Under the pieces are notes generated by a model. That model did not search any database, was not told the DNA's origin, and saw only the letters and a list, made by a program, of their open reading frames with translations. This document shows, piece by piece, positions 54,293 through 64,000 of a stretch of DNA of 64,000 nucleotides. The translations under genes were made by a program, and so were the position numbers. The DNA comes from Trileptium ribeirensis (lineage: Eukaryota > Nematoda > Enoplea > Enoplida > Thoracostomopsidae). Every line of letters starts with the position of its first letter. Positions within the stretch are counted from its first letter, which is position 1. The DNA lies in assembly GCA_030248225.1 (NCBI GenBank), contig JASANE010017431.1, forward strand, positions 42,618 to 106,617, given 5' to 3'.

Positions 54293-56655
54293 TTTCTTCA
54301 AATTTTATCAAACCATTACCCAACATCAAAATCGCAAATCAAAAGCTACAATTCCTTCTATGCGTTAAACATAACGGATAAAACGGCAAGATCGAGATTC
54401 TATTCTCTTCGGCTCCGCGAAATATCCATCACACGAGAAAAAGGAACACACTGTTAGCCATCCCAATATATATTCATATTTTCCTCAATGGCTTTGAAAT
54501 CTCTGCTCAAATATTTTGAACGCCGTGCATACTACCTTAAAACTTTCAATCAGTCGATTACGCTAAATTTATATAAAAATTTTAGCATTAGAAATAATCA
54601 GAATACATATCACAACTACAGCATCAATGTCCATATCCGAAATTCCACGGAAAAAACAAGATTTCGTGAAATGTAAATTTTTACACGCAACTATTTTTTA
54701 TACTCCCAACTATGAAAATCAATCTTTATATTACTTCTTCATAATAAACTCAATAAGTAAAAAAACTACAGAGAATAGAAACCTGGATGTGACTTCCATT
54801 TTATTATTTTATATAATTTGCCCACCGACTGGGTATATACTCATGAAGCAATTGAAAAATTAAATTCGTCTTGCCAACAGCATCAACTATCCTTGCTTCT
54901 ACGTATCTACTCTAAGCCAAATTTTGCTTTGTCCTTAAAAAAGCTTATTCAACACTAATTCTTTTCTTGTCCCACGAATTCCCATCATGTCTACTGCTGC
55001 AATTCTTTTCTATACTCACCCTACTCAACTGCCTAATACTTATACAGCACTTTCCCCGTCATTTAATGGATCGGAGAATAGAAAACAGGGCCATCGAGTA
55101 GACTTTTTGTCTCTACACCGCAACGGAAAACAGTGTCCTCCTTTGTCTCCTCTAAGCCATATCGGCCGGGGCTGTACACAGTGGAAGCTCAAAATTACTC
55201 TTTGAACCAAGATGTGTGACACTTACAACTCAGTGTAACTCTTAATTCGCCAGTATGAAGCCAAAAAATGCGGTGAAAAGGTTAGAAAACGATGGTGGTC
55301 TGCGGGCGCGGAACGTCAACAAATACTTTTCTGGGAAAGCAATAAGCTTTCTTTTTCATACGAAGCAATTTCATACCATGGCAAAACGACTTCCAAGACA
55401 CAAGCAAAAGCGGGTGTTCCATATATATTCAACTGTTTATCTTTTTTACTGTTTATTTTACTTTTATTTATTTAACTGTTTATCTTGGCTGCTTTAGAGG
55501 GTGGGGTTTTATCACTGCTACATGCCGTAACCGGGTCTGCCGCCGCATCACAAAAAAGTGACTCGTTTCCATCTCTGGCGTGGAGTGAACGTTTTCCAAA
55601 AATTACCATATAACGAGCGTGAAAGACATGAGCGCCGTTTGTTCGGAAAATTTTAAACTTTGTTCGAATTTTAGTACACATTGCTCAAAATCTTTGTATT
55701 GTATGCGTCTTTATTCTCTTTAAAATCTGTTCGAAGTGTTTTTCGCGGACAGGATAAATTTTGACCGATTTTAGCCCGACGTTTCTTCGTTCGTTCGAAA
55801 TACGAGTCATTTCAGGCGAGCACAGAGGCTATTTTATAATTGTTATCTAGTTAGTCAAATAGAAACATTAAGATGCATGAAATCAAGAGGGAATGTAATT
55901 TTAAGGAAGGGAAGTGAAGTATATACATGCTATGCCGTTCTCGATATAATAAGCTTAGGCTTGCTAAGGTCACTATATGACCTATATATACTTAACCCAA
56001 ATAAGAAAATCAGGGGGCTATGGCTCGCAGAACCCCTCTGAGCTGTTCCCCCCCTCAACGTTATAACGTCGGGCTTTAAACAAGACAAACATGTAAGTTC
56101 ATTCTGTTAAGTACAGCATTATGCTTAAACTCCCGCGAAAGTGGGTCTAAATATATGAACATAGTGAAATAATTAACATGATTTCGGCGTATAACAACAG
56201 TGTTTTCAAATGCAGTAGTCGGCCCCCCATAACTTATGCCTTATCACTTGATATATGTACATCGGCTAGCCTAAAGCAATGACCTTGTAGATCATAAAGC
56301 TAGACTGTAAGCTTATATAGCTGTCAGAGCATGCACATCAGAACGCAACCGCAGAATAATGTAAATATAAAAAAAATAGACCATTAATTTTAAATGTAAA
56401 TTATTCCTTGCTCGCAACAGCCGGTTATACAATGACGTGCACATATTGCATGCGTATACAAATGAAATATATATTTCAAAAGCATAAGTTAAACCAAACG
56501 GTCGTGCATTTGCAAACAAAATTTAGCTACATATCTCCTACCGACAAAAATGAGTTATGGTCAAAGTGAAAAAACAGTAGCCGCTGAAGAAAAATGACTG
56601 TTGCTCGCGCGGAACTCACATAGCGACCCGTTCAAGAGCAAATAGATCTAACTTT
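54293..56655 (-). repeat. Array unit 4, minus orientation, noisy at its start
   Basis: From 54293 to about 55250 the order of unit-2 landmarks is kept (AAAACGGCAAGATCG, CACTGTTAGCCATC, TTTCAATCAGTCGATTACGC). Small insertions and substitutions occur every few bases. From about 55250 to 56655 the match is near-perfect. Either accelerated decay or poor consensus in a palindrome. Confidence 0.8.
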
Positions 56656-57082
56656 GGTTCATTTCCATCATCCATCCCCTCAGCCCGCGTTTACCTGAAA
56701 ATGGTCAGATTCTTGGATAATTTTGGTATTTTTGTGATCCTGGAGACTTCCCCTGATTATTTCGACCAAAAAATCGTATATTTAAAATTGCAGATTTCCC
56801 CTGGGAACCCAAAAAATTTTCTTAAAAAATTGTATTTTTACCCACCAGTCATCGCGAAATTTTGACGAGCTGAAATTATTGGTGTTGTTTTTAACGGGAT
56901 CCGATAAGCATTCCTAAGTTATGGCCAAAACTGTTCAATTGCTGAGCCTTTCAGCGTCTGATAGTTTTGGCCATAACTTAAGATCCGGTTGCCGAGGATC
57001 GCAAAAATACCAAAATTTCCAGAATCTGACCATTTTTTGGGTAAACCCGGGCTGAGGGGGGATGGATGGATGGAAATGAACC
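56656..57082. mobile_element. Foldback element FB-A3 at a head-to-head junction
   Basis: Flanked by AGATCTAACTTT on the left and AAAGTTAGATCT on the right. This is a perfect 12-base inverted pair formed by the two unit heads. The centre again carries GTTATGGCCAAAACTGTTC. Confidence 0.82.
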
Positions 57083-59540
57083 AAAGTTAGATCTATTTGC
57101 TGCTGAACGGGTCGCCGTGTGAGTTTCGCGCGAGCGAGAGTCATTTTTCAGCGGCTACTGTTCTTCACTTTGACCATAACTCAGTTTCTGTCGGTAGGAG
57201 ATATGTAGCTAAATTTTGTTTGCAAATGCACGACCGTTTGGTTTAACTTATGCTTTTGAAATATATATTTCATTTGTATACGCATGCAATATGTGCACGT
57301 CATTGTATAACCGGCTGTTGCGAGCAAGGAATAATTTACCTAAAAAAGAAAATGGTTATTCTTTTTTATATTTACATTATTATGCGGTTGGGTTCTGATG
57401 TAGCATGCTCTGATAGCTATATAAGCTTACAGTCTAGCTTTATGATCTACAAGGTCATTTGCTTTAGGCTAGCCGATGTACATATATTCAGTGATAAGGC
57501 ATAAAGTGTGTGTGGCCGACTACTGCCGTTGCAAAACACTGTTGTTATACGCCGAAATCATGTTAATTATTTCACTATGTTCATATATATTAGACCCACT
57601 TTCGCGGGAGTTTAAGCATAATGCTGTACTTAACAGAATGAACTTACATGTTTGTCTTGTTTAAAGTCCCGACGTTATAACGTTAGAAAAAAAGGACAGC
57701 TCAGAGGGGTTCTGGGGGCCGTAGCCCCCTGATTTTTCTTCTTGAGGGTTTAGCATATAGGTCATATAGTGACCTTAGCAAGCCTAAGCTTATGATATCG
57801 AGAACGGCATAGCATGTATATACTTCACTTCCCTTCCTTAAAATTACATTCCCTCTTGATTTCATGGTCGAAATATTTCTATTTGACTAACTAGATAACA
57901 ATTATAAAGTAGCCCTCTGTGCTCGCCTGAAATGACTCGTATTTCGAACGAACGAAAAAATATCGGCTAAAATCGGTCAAAATTTATCTGTCCGCGAAAA
58001 ACACTTGGAACAGATTTTAAAGAAATAAAGACACATGCGATCGAAAAACTTTGAGCAATGTGTACTAAAAATCGAACAAAGTCTAAAATTTTCCGAACAA
58101 ACAGCGCTAATTTCTGTCACGCTAGTTATATGGTAATTTTTGAAAACGTTCACTCCACGCCAGAGATGGAAACGAGTCACTATTTTGTGATGCGGCGGCA
58201 AACCCGGTTACGGCATGTAGCAGTGATAAAACCCACCCTCTAAAGCAGCCAAGATAAACAGTTAAATGAAATAAAAGTAAAATAAACAGTAAAAAAGATA
58301 AACAGTTGAATATATATGGAACAGAAGCCACTGCTTGTGTCTTGGAAGTCGTTTTGCCATGGTATGAAATTGCTTCGTATGAAAAAGAAAGCTTATTGCT
58401 TTCCCAGAAAAGTATTTGTTGACGTTCCGCGCCTCGCAGACCACCATCGTTTTCCTAACCTTTCACCGTTCTGTTTGGCTTCATATGGCGAATTAAGAGT
58501 TACACTGAGTTGTAAGTGTCACACATCTTGGTTCAAAGTAATTTGAGCTTCCACTGTGTCCTAGCGGAAGAGCCGATCAGGCTAATGAGGCGAAAGACAC
58601 TGTTCCGTTGCGTTAGAGACAAAAAGTACTCTACTCGATGGCCCTGTTCTATCTCCGATCCATTAAATGACGAAAGTGCTGTATAATATAGCGTTGAGTA
58701 GTGATAAAAGAATTTCACAGTAGACATGATGGAATTCTGACAAAGTTCATGTTGGTTGTTTAGGACGAACATTTTGGCTAGGTAGATACGTAAGCAAATG
58801 TTGATGCTGTTGCGACGAATTTAATTTTCAATTGCTTCATGAGTATATACCCATCGGTGGGCAAATTATATAAAATAATAAATGGGAATTCACATGTGGA
58901 CAAACAGGTTCTATTCTATGTAGTTACATTGAGTTTATTGAAAAGTAATAAAAGATTGATTTTCTAGTTGTAAACTATATTAAAAAATAGTTGCGTGTAA
59001 AAATTACATTCACAATCTTGTTTTTTCCGTGGAATTTCGGATTGGACATGATGCTGTAGTTGTGATATGTATTCTGATATTTCCAATGATAAAATTTTAT
59101 TTATATAAATTTATCATAATCGACTGATTGAAAGTTTAGGTATATGCACGCGTTCAAAAGCAGTTAATTTTGAGCAAATTTCCTTAAAGCCTGAGGAATA
59201 TGAATATATATTGATGGCTAACAGTGTGTTCTTCTCGTGTGATATATTTCGCGGAGCCGAAAGAATAGAATCCGATCTTGCCGTTTTATCATGTTTAACC
59301 ATAAATGTACTTTTGATGCATTTTGATGTAATTGATAATTGAATTTTGAAACGAATAAACGAAATTAAATTAGTACAAATTATTGAGCTTGTATATGTAC
59401 ATATGTAGTTTGAACATAAATTATGTATTCTTTTCCTGCATGTTAGTGTCTCAAAGACCACCTATAGATAGGTAACTATTAATAAAAGCATTACACATCG
59501 AATGCATTTTTCTTTATAGTCAAATTACTTAATTGCCGTT
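57083..59540 (+). repeat. Array unit 5, plus orientation
   Basis: Full-length unit, near-identical to unit 1, including the MITE-2 block (57655-57850) and the small frames at 58058 and 58316. Confidence 0.9.
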
Positions 59541-59837
59541 TATGTAGTACCTTCTATAATATTCTTAAATTTTTGCTTCCTCTAATCGCAATATGAAAGA
59601 AATCGCTTGCAATTACAAATTCTTAGGTTATTGGCCGTAGCCAATAGCTTAGGTACTTTTTTGAAGTGTATTGTAATTGCTATTGACATTTTTTGTTTGC
59701 TGTAACCAGCGCTTGTTTAAATTACGTTGGATTTACTGAAAAATATATTTTCGCAAATTTGCTGAAATCGGCGTCCAATGAGTAAATAAAACTTGAATAT
59801 TATTGTTGAATTAAATGGGCACAATAACCAATTTTTT

Positions 59838-60378
59838 TGTTCTTTTCCATTATCCCCAGCCCGCATTTACCCAAAAATGATATGATTCTAGAAATTTTGG
59901 TGATACTCGAGACCTCCCCTGATCATTTCGACCAAAAAATTGAATTATTAAAATTTTAGTTTTTTTCGTGTCCCAGGGGTCCCCCCTTAAGAACCCAAAA
60001 TTTTTTTCTTCAAAATTGGATTTACCGGATTTCGGTAACCGGTTCCTAAGTTATGGTGAAAAATATCGGAGGCTGAGACGCTCAGCATTTGAACAGTTTT
60101 TGGTCATAACTTAGGATACTTTTTCTGGATTCCGTTATAAATAGTACCATTACACTCAGCTCGTCAAGCTGCGTCGAATGGTGGGTAAAAAGCTAATTTT
60201 GAAGAAAAAAGTGGGTTCCCTAGGGGGACCCTTGGGACCCGAAAAAATCTAAAATTTTAAAAATTCATTTTCTTTGGTCGAAATGATGGAGGTCTCGAGG
60301 ATAACAAATATACCAAAATTTCCAGAACCTGGCCATTTTTGGGCAAACGCGACCTTGAGGGGATAATGGAAAAGAACC
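59838..60378. mobile_element. Foldback element FB-B1
   Basis: Left GTTCTTTTCCATTATCCCC and right GGGGATAATGGAAAAGAACC are exact inverted ends. Flanking ATTTTTTT and ATTTTTTA are nearly identical 8-mers in direct orientation, consistent with an 8-base target duplication as for FB-A1. Confidence 0.75.
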
Positions 60379-60860
60379 ATTTTTTATATTTTTGCAAACC
60401 TACATACGTCTGCTATATAATATTTTTTATTTTTGCATTTGTCACCTCTGTCGATCTATTAACAAATCCAGCATGTTCCGATGTTTTCTCGAAATAATGG
60501 ATGTGCCTCTAATACCGATTTGATGGCAAATATGGTATTTATGGACAAGATAGTAAATTCACCATAGTAAGAGATTTTTTAAAGGCGAAGATTAGGTTAG
60601 AATTAATTTCATTACGTTTGAACCTGTAGAATATGTTAATACTTTATTTATGGACAAGATAGTAAATTCACCATAGTAAAAGATTTTTAAAGGCGAGGAT
60701 TAGGTCAGAATTAATTTCATTATGTTTGAACCTGTAGAATATGTTAATACTTTATTTTAGTATCGATGTCTTTTCTGAGCCAGCGCGTTAACCAAGTTGA
60801 TGCTATTCCCAACGGCGTTTCTTAAATCCCTTTTGTATGTTCCTGAAAATTCGTTTTGTT
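60379..60860. repeat. Left stem of palindrome III
   Basis: Pairs with 61560-62040. It contains a 109-bp direct duplication (TATTTATGGACAAGATAGTA at 60536 and 60645) that is mirrored in the right stem. Confidence 0.85.
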
Positions 60861-61559
60861 TCGGCAATAGGACAAATTTTAGTCGTGTCACGTTCAATTT
60901 ATGTGTTTTTTTCAATAAAATTTACATTTTTGAGTCTCAAGTTAAGCTCTGAGTGAATTGTCGTTTGCCATATATTTATGTTCACTCCAAAATAATCAAA
61001 TTTCGAGGTCACTATTTTAATTCTTCAGTAAACCTTAGTAAATGTAATTGTTTAAAGGAGGCAACACTTATAATACCGTCCCTCCTGCTAAATGAGGTCA
61101 TATCTTCAGTGGTGGATATATATCCTCAGTGAGGATACATCCGTTTATCCTTAGTGGGTAAATATCCTTAGACTCTCAGTGACGACGCATCCTCATATCC
61201 TCAGTAATGACATATATATACTCAATGCTTCAATGAATATATATCTACCTATGCTCAGTGAAGATATATTATCACTGAGAATGTGTAGTTACTGAGGATA
61301 TGAAGGTATATATCCTCATTGAGAATATTGGGATATAGATATCCTCAATCTGGACATTACAAGATATATCCTCACATAAGATAGCTCTGAGGCGATTGGT
61401 GTTTGCTATATTCCTGTCAGATTGTCACTTTTCAAGATAATTTAGAAATACAATTACTCTCTCTCAATTCTATATAGAACCAAAATTTAGTGCCCCTTAA
61501 TACGCATCTGCTATATGAACTCGGTATCAACAAGGATGTAAAAACCTATGTCTAATATT
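60861..61559. repeat. Loop of palindrome III with CTCAGTGA words
   Basis: Single-copy loop. From about 61090 to 61380, TATCCTCAGTGA and its variants occur roughly a dozen times. They lie mostly in the plus orientation to the left of ~61260 and in reverse (CACTGAG, TTACTGAGGATAT) to the right, then plus again. No reading frame. Confidence 0.6.
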
Positions 61560-62040
61560 AGCATTTAGGAACATACAAAAGGGATTTAAGAAAATGCCTA
61601 TTGGGAATAGCATCAACTTGGTTAACGCGCTGGCTCAGAAAAGACATCGATACTAAAATAAAGTATTAACATATTCTACAGGTTCAAACATAATGAAATT
61701 AATTCTGACCTAATCCTCGCCTTTAAAAATCTTTTACTATGGTGAATTTACTATCTTGTCCATAAATAAAGTATTAACATATTCTACAGGTTCAAACTTA
61801 ATGAAATTAATTCTAACTTTATAAATTTCGCCTTTAAAAAATCTCTTACTATGGTGAATTTACTATCTTGTCCATAAATGACCATATTTGCCATCAAATC
61901 GGTATTAGAGGCACATCCATTATTTCGAGAAAACATCGGAACATGCTGGATTTGTCTAATAGATCGAGCAGAGGTGACAAATGCAAAAATAAAAAATATT
62001 ATATAGCAGACGTATGTAGGTTTGCAAAAATATAAAAAAT
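61560..62040. repeat. Right stem of palindrome III
   Basis: Inverse of 60379-60860, including the 109-bp duplication. One repeat shows a small local change (AATTCTAACTTTATAAATTTC). Confidence 0.85.
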
Positions 62041-62604
62041 GGTTCTTTTTCCATTATCCCCCTCAAGGTCGCGTTTGCCCAAAAATGGCCAGGTTCTGGA
62101 AATTTTGGTATATTTGTTATTCCTCGAAGAACTTTTTCCATCATTTCGACCAAAGAAAATGAATTTTTAAAATTTTCGATTTTTTCGGGTCCCAAGGGTC
62201 TCCCATTGGGTACCCACAAAATTTTTTTTCTTCAAAATTGCATTTTTACCCACTATTCGGCGCGGCTTGGCGAGCTGAGTGTAATGGTGCTATTTATAAC
62301 GAATTGCAGAAAAAGTATTCTTGAAGTTATGACCAAAAGCCTTTTCAAATGCTGAGCGTCTCAGCCTCCGATATTTTTCACCATAACTTAGGAACCGGTT
62401 ACCGAAATCCGGTAAATCCAATTTTGAAGAAAAAAATTTTGGGTTCTTAAGGGGGGACCCCTGGGACACGAAAAAAACTAAAATTTTTTAATAATTACAA
62501 TTTTTTGGTCGAAATGATACCAGGGGAGGTCTCGAGTATCGCCAAAATTTCTTGAATACATATCATTTTTGGGTAAATGCGGGCTGGGGATAATGGAAAA
62601 GAAC
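62041..62604. mobile_element. Foldback element FB-B2, inverse of FB-B1
   Basis: Mirror copy on the right side of palindrome III, with several small indels relative to FB-B1. Confidence 0.75.
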
Positions 62605-64000
62605 AAAAAAATTGGTTATTGTGCCCATTTAATTCAACAATAATATTCAAGTTTTATTTACTCATTGGACGCCGATTTCAGCAAATTTGCGAAAATATAT
62701 TTTTCAGTAAATCCAACGTAATTTAAACAAGCGCTGGTTCCAGCAAACAAAAAATGTCAATAGCAATTACAATACACTTCAAAAAATTACTAAGCTATTG
62801 GTAACGGCCAATAACCTAGAGAATTTGTAATTGCAGCGGATTATCTTTCATATTGCGATTAGAGGAAGCAAAAATTTAAGAATATTATAGAAGGTACTAC
62901 ATAAACGGCAATTAAGTAATTTGACTATAAAGAAAAATGCATTCGATGTGTAATGCTTTTATTAATAGTTACCTATCTATAGGTGGTCTTTGAGACACTA
63001 ACATGCAGGAAAAGAATACATAATTTATGTTCAAACTACATATGTACATATACAAGCTCAATAATTTGTACTAATTTAATTTCGTTTATTCGTTTCAAAA
63101 TTCAATTATCAATTACATCAAAATGCATCAAAAGTACATTTATGGTTAAACATGATAAAACGGCAAGATCGGATTCTATTCTTTCGGCTCCGCGAAATAT
63201 ATCACACGAGAAGAACACACTGTTAGCCATCAATATATAGTGATATTCCTCAGGCTTTAAGGAAATTTGCTCAGGAAATTAACTGCTTTTGAATTCGTGC
63301 ATATACCTAAACTTTCAATCAGTCGATTACGCTAAATTTATATAAAATTTTAGCATTAGAAATATCAGAATACATATCACAACTACAGCATCATGTCCAA
63401 TCCGAAATTCCAGACGGATAAAAAACAAGATTGTGAATGTAACTTTTACACGCAACTATTTTAATATAGTTTACAACTAGAAAATCAATCTTTTATTACT
63501 TTTCAATAAACTCAATGTAACTACATAAGAAAAAATAGAACCTGTTTGTCCACATGTGAATTCCCATTTATTTATTTATATAATTTGCCCACCGATGGGT
63601 ATATCTCATGAAGCAATTGAAAATTAAATTCGTCGCAACAGCATTAACATTTCTTAAGTATTACCTAGCGAAAATGTTCGTCCTAAACAACCAACATGAA
63701 CTTTGTCAGTAATCCATCATGTTGACTGTGAAATTCTTTTATCACTACTCAACGCTATATTATACAGCACTTTCGTCATTTAATGGATCGGAGATAGAAC
63801 AGGGCCATCGAGTAGACTTTTTGTCTCTAACGCAACGGAACAGCGCCCTTCGTTATTAGCCCTATCGGCTCTTCCGCTAGGACACAGTGGAAGCTCAAAT
63901 TACTTTGAACCAAGATGTGCTACTAACTCAGTGTAACTCTTAATTCGCCATATGAAGCCTACAGGTCGGTATACGTAACTGAACGAAGTAGGTGACATAC
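62605..64000 (-). repeat. Array unit 6, minus orientation, cut by window end
   Basis: Mirror of unit 5 from its linker and tail through to about the position equivalent to 58410. Near 63960 the match ends in a few non-matching bases at the window edge. With unit 5 it forms palindrome III, at least 5.6 kb in this window. Confidence 0.85.

Noticed and set aside
47668..58546. Conserved small proteins (61 and 76 codons) encoded by array units
   Set aside because: The copies are near-identical DNA, both strands are open, and degraded copies break the frames freely; no sign of selection on protein.
46283..64000. Large coding transposon or viral genome with terminal inverted repeats
   Set aside because: No polymerase, integrase, capsid or other replication gene is readable in any unit; the structure is explained by duplicated non-coding DNA and foldbacks.
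1..64000. Bacterial or fungal contamination
   Set aside because: Nup98-Nup96 architecture, metazoan LINE, MULE and mariner remnants and animal-type splice sites occur throughout; no prokaryotic gene structure is seen.

Overview
This is eukaryotic, animal-type DNA. It is AT-rich, contains spliceosomal splice signals (acceptors of the form TTTTTTCAG, donors GTAAGT), and is dominated by decayed metazoan transposons. One large gene is unambiguous: an intronless 6.1-kb reading frame for the Nup98-Nup96 nucleoporin precursor at 37330-43458 (+). Several traits lean towards a nematode-like invertebrate: short U-rich splice acceptors, many TTAGGC/GCCTAA words, ~10-bp phased A/T tracts resembling Caenorhabditis PATCs, and a FLYWCH-domain Mutator-like transposase. 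This assignment is an inference and is not proven.

Layout. 1-17.3 kb is gene-poor. It holds four-part phased A-tract islands, two copies of a MITE with 3-bp target duplications (6524-6948, 12191-12700), an LTR-like patch (about 10.9-11.1 kb), a 122-bp satellite array (13816-14532, with a solo unit at 9.3 kb) and a 580-bp foldback element (14921-15500). 17462-28225 is a large inverted repeat: two ~4.6-kb arms around a 1.6-kb spacer. The left arm carries what looks like a real internal exon for a single-pass membrane protein; the right-arm copy is frame-broken. 28.2-36.6 kb is a transposon graveyard: LINE endonuclease domain, a 188-bp triplicate repeat, Tc1/mariner transposase, FLYWCH/MULE transposase, a Ty3/gypsy-type gag fragment and a hAT remnant. 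37.2-43.5 kb is the nucleoporin gene, followed by a MITE.

46.3-64.0 kb is the most striking part. It is an array of alternating plus and minus copies of a ~2.4-kb unit, joined head-to-head and tail-to-tail through short foldback elements (about 415-560 bp). The outermost foldback (46291-46706) has a perfect direct 8-bp target duplication, AAAGTTAG. The same element at internal junctions is flanked by inverted copies of that flank. This is what palindromic duplication nucleated at a foldback insertion would leave behind.

Function. The nucleoporin precursor would yield an FG/GLFG Nup98 with a Gle2/Rae1-binding GLEBS motif and a Nup96 scaffold subunit by autoproteolysis. The cleavage tripeptide reads His-Phe-Thr instead of the usual His-Phe-Ser. 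Nothing else in the window forms a pathway with it. Some minus-oriented palindrome copies (25.5-25.9 kb, 54.3-55.3 kb) look noisy, so assembly or base-calling error in palindromes must be kept in mind.
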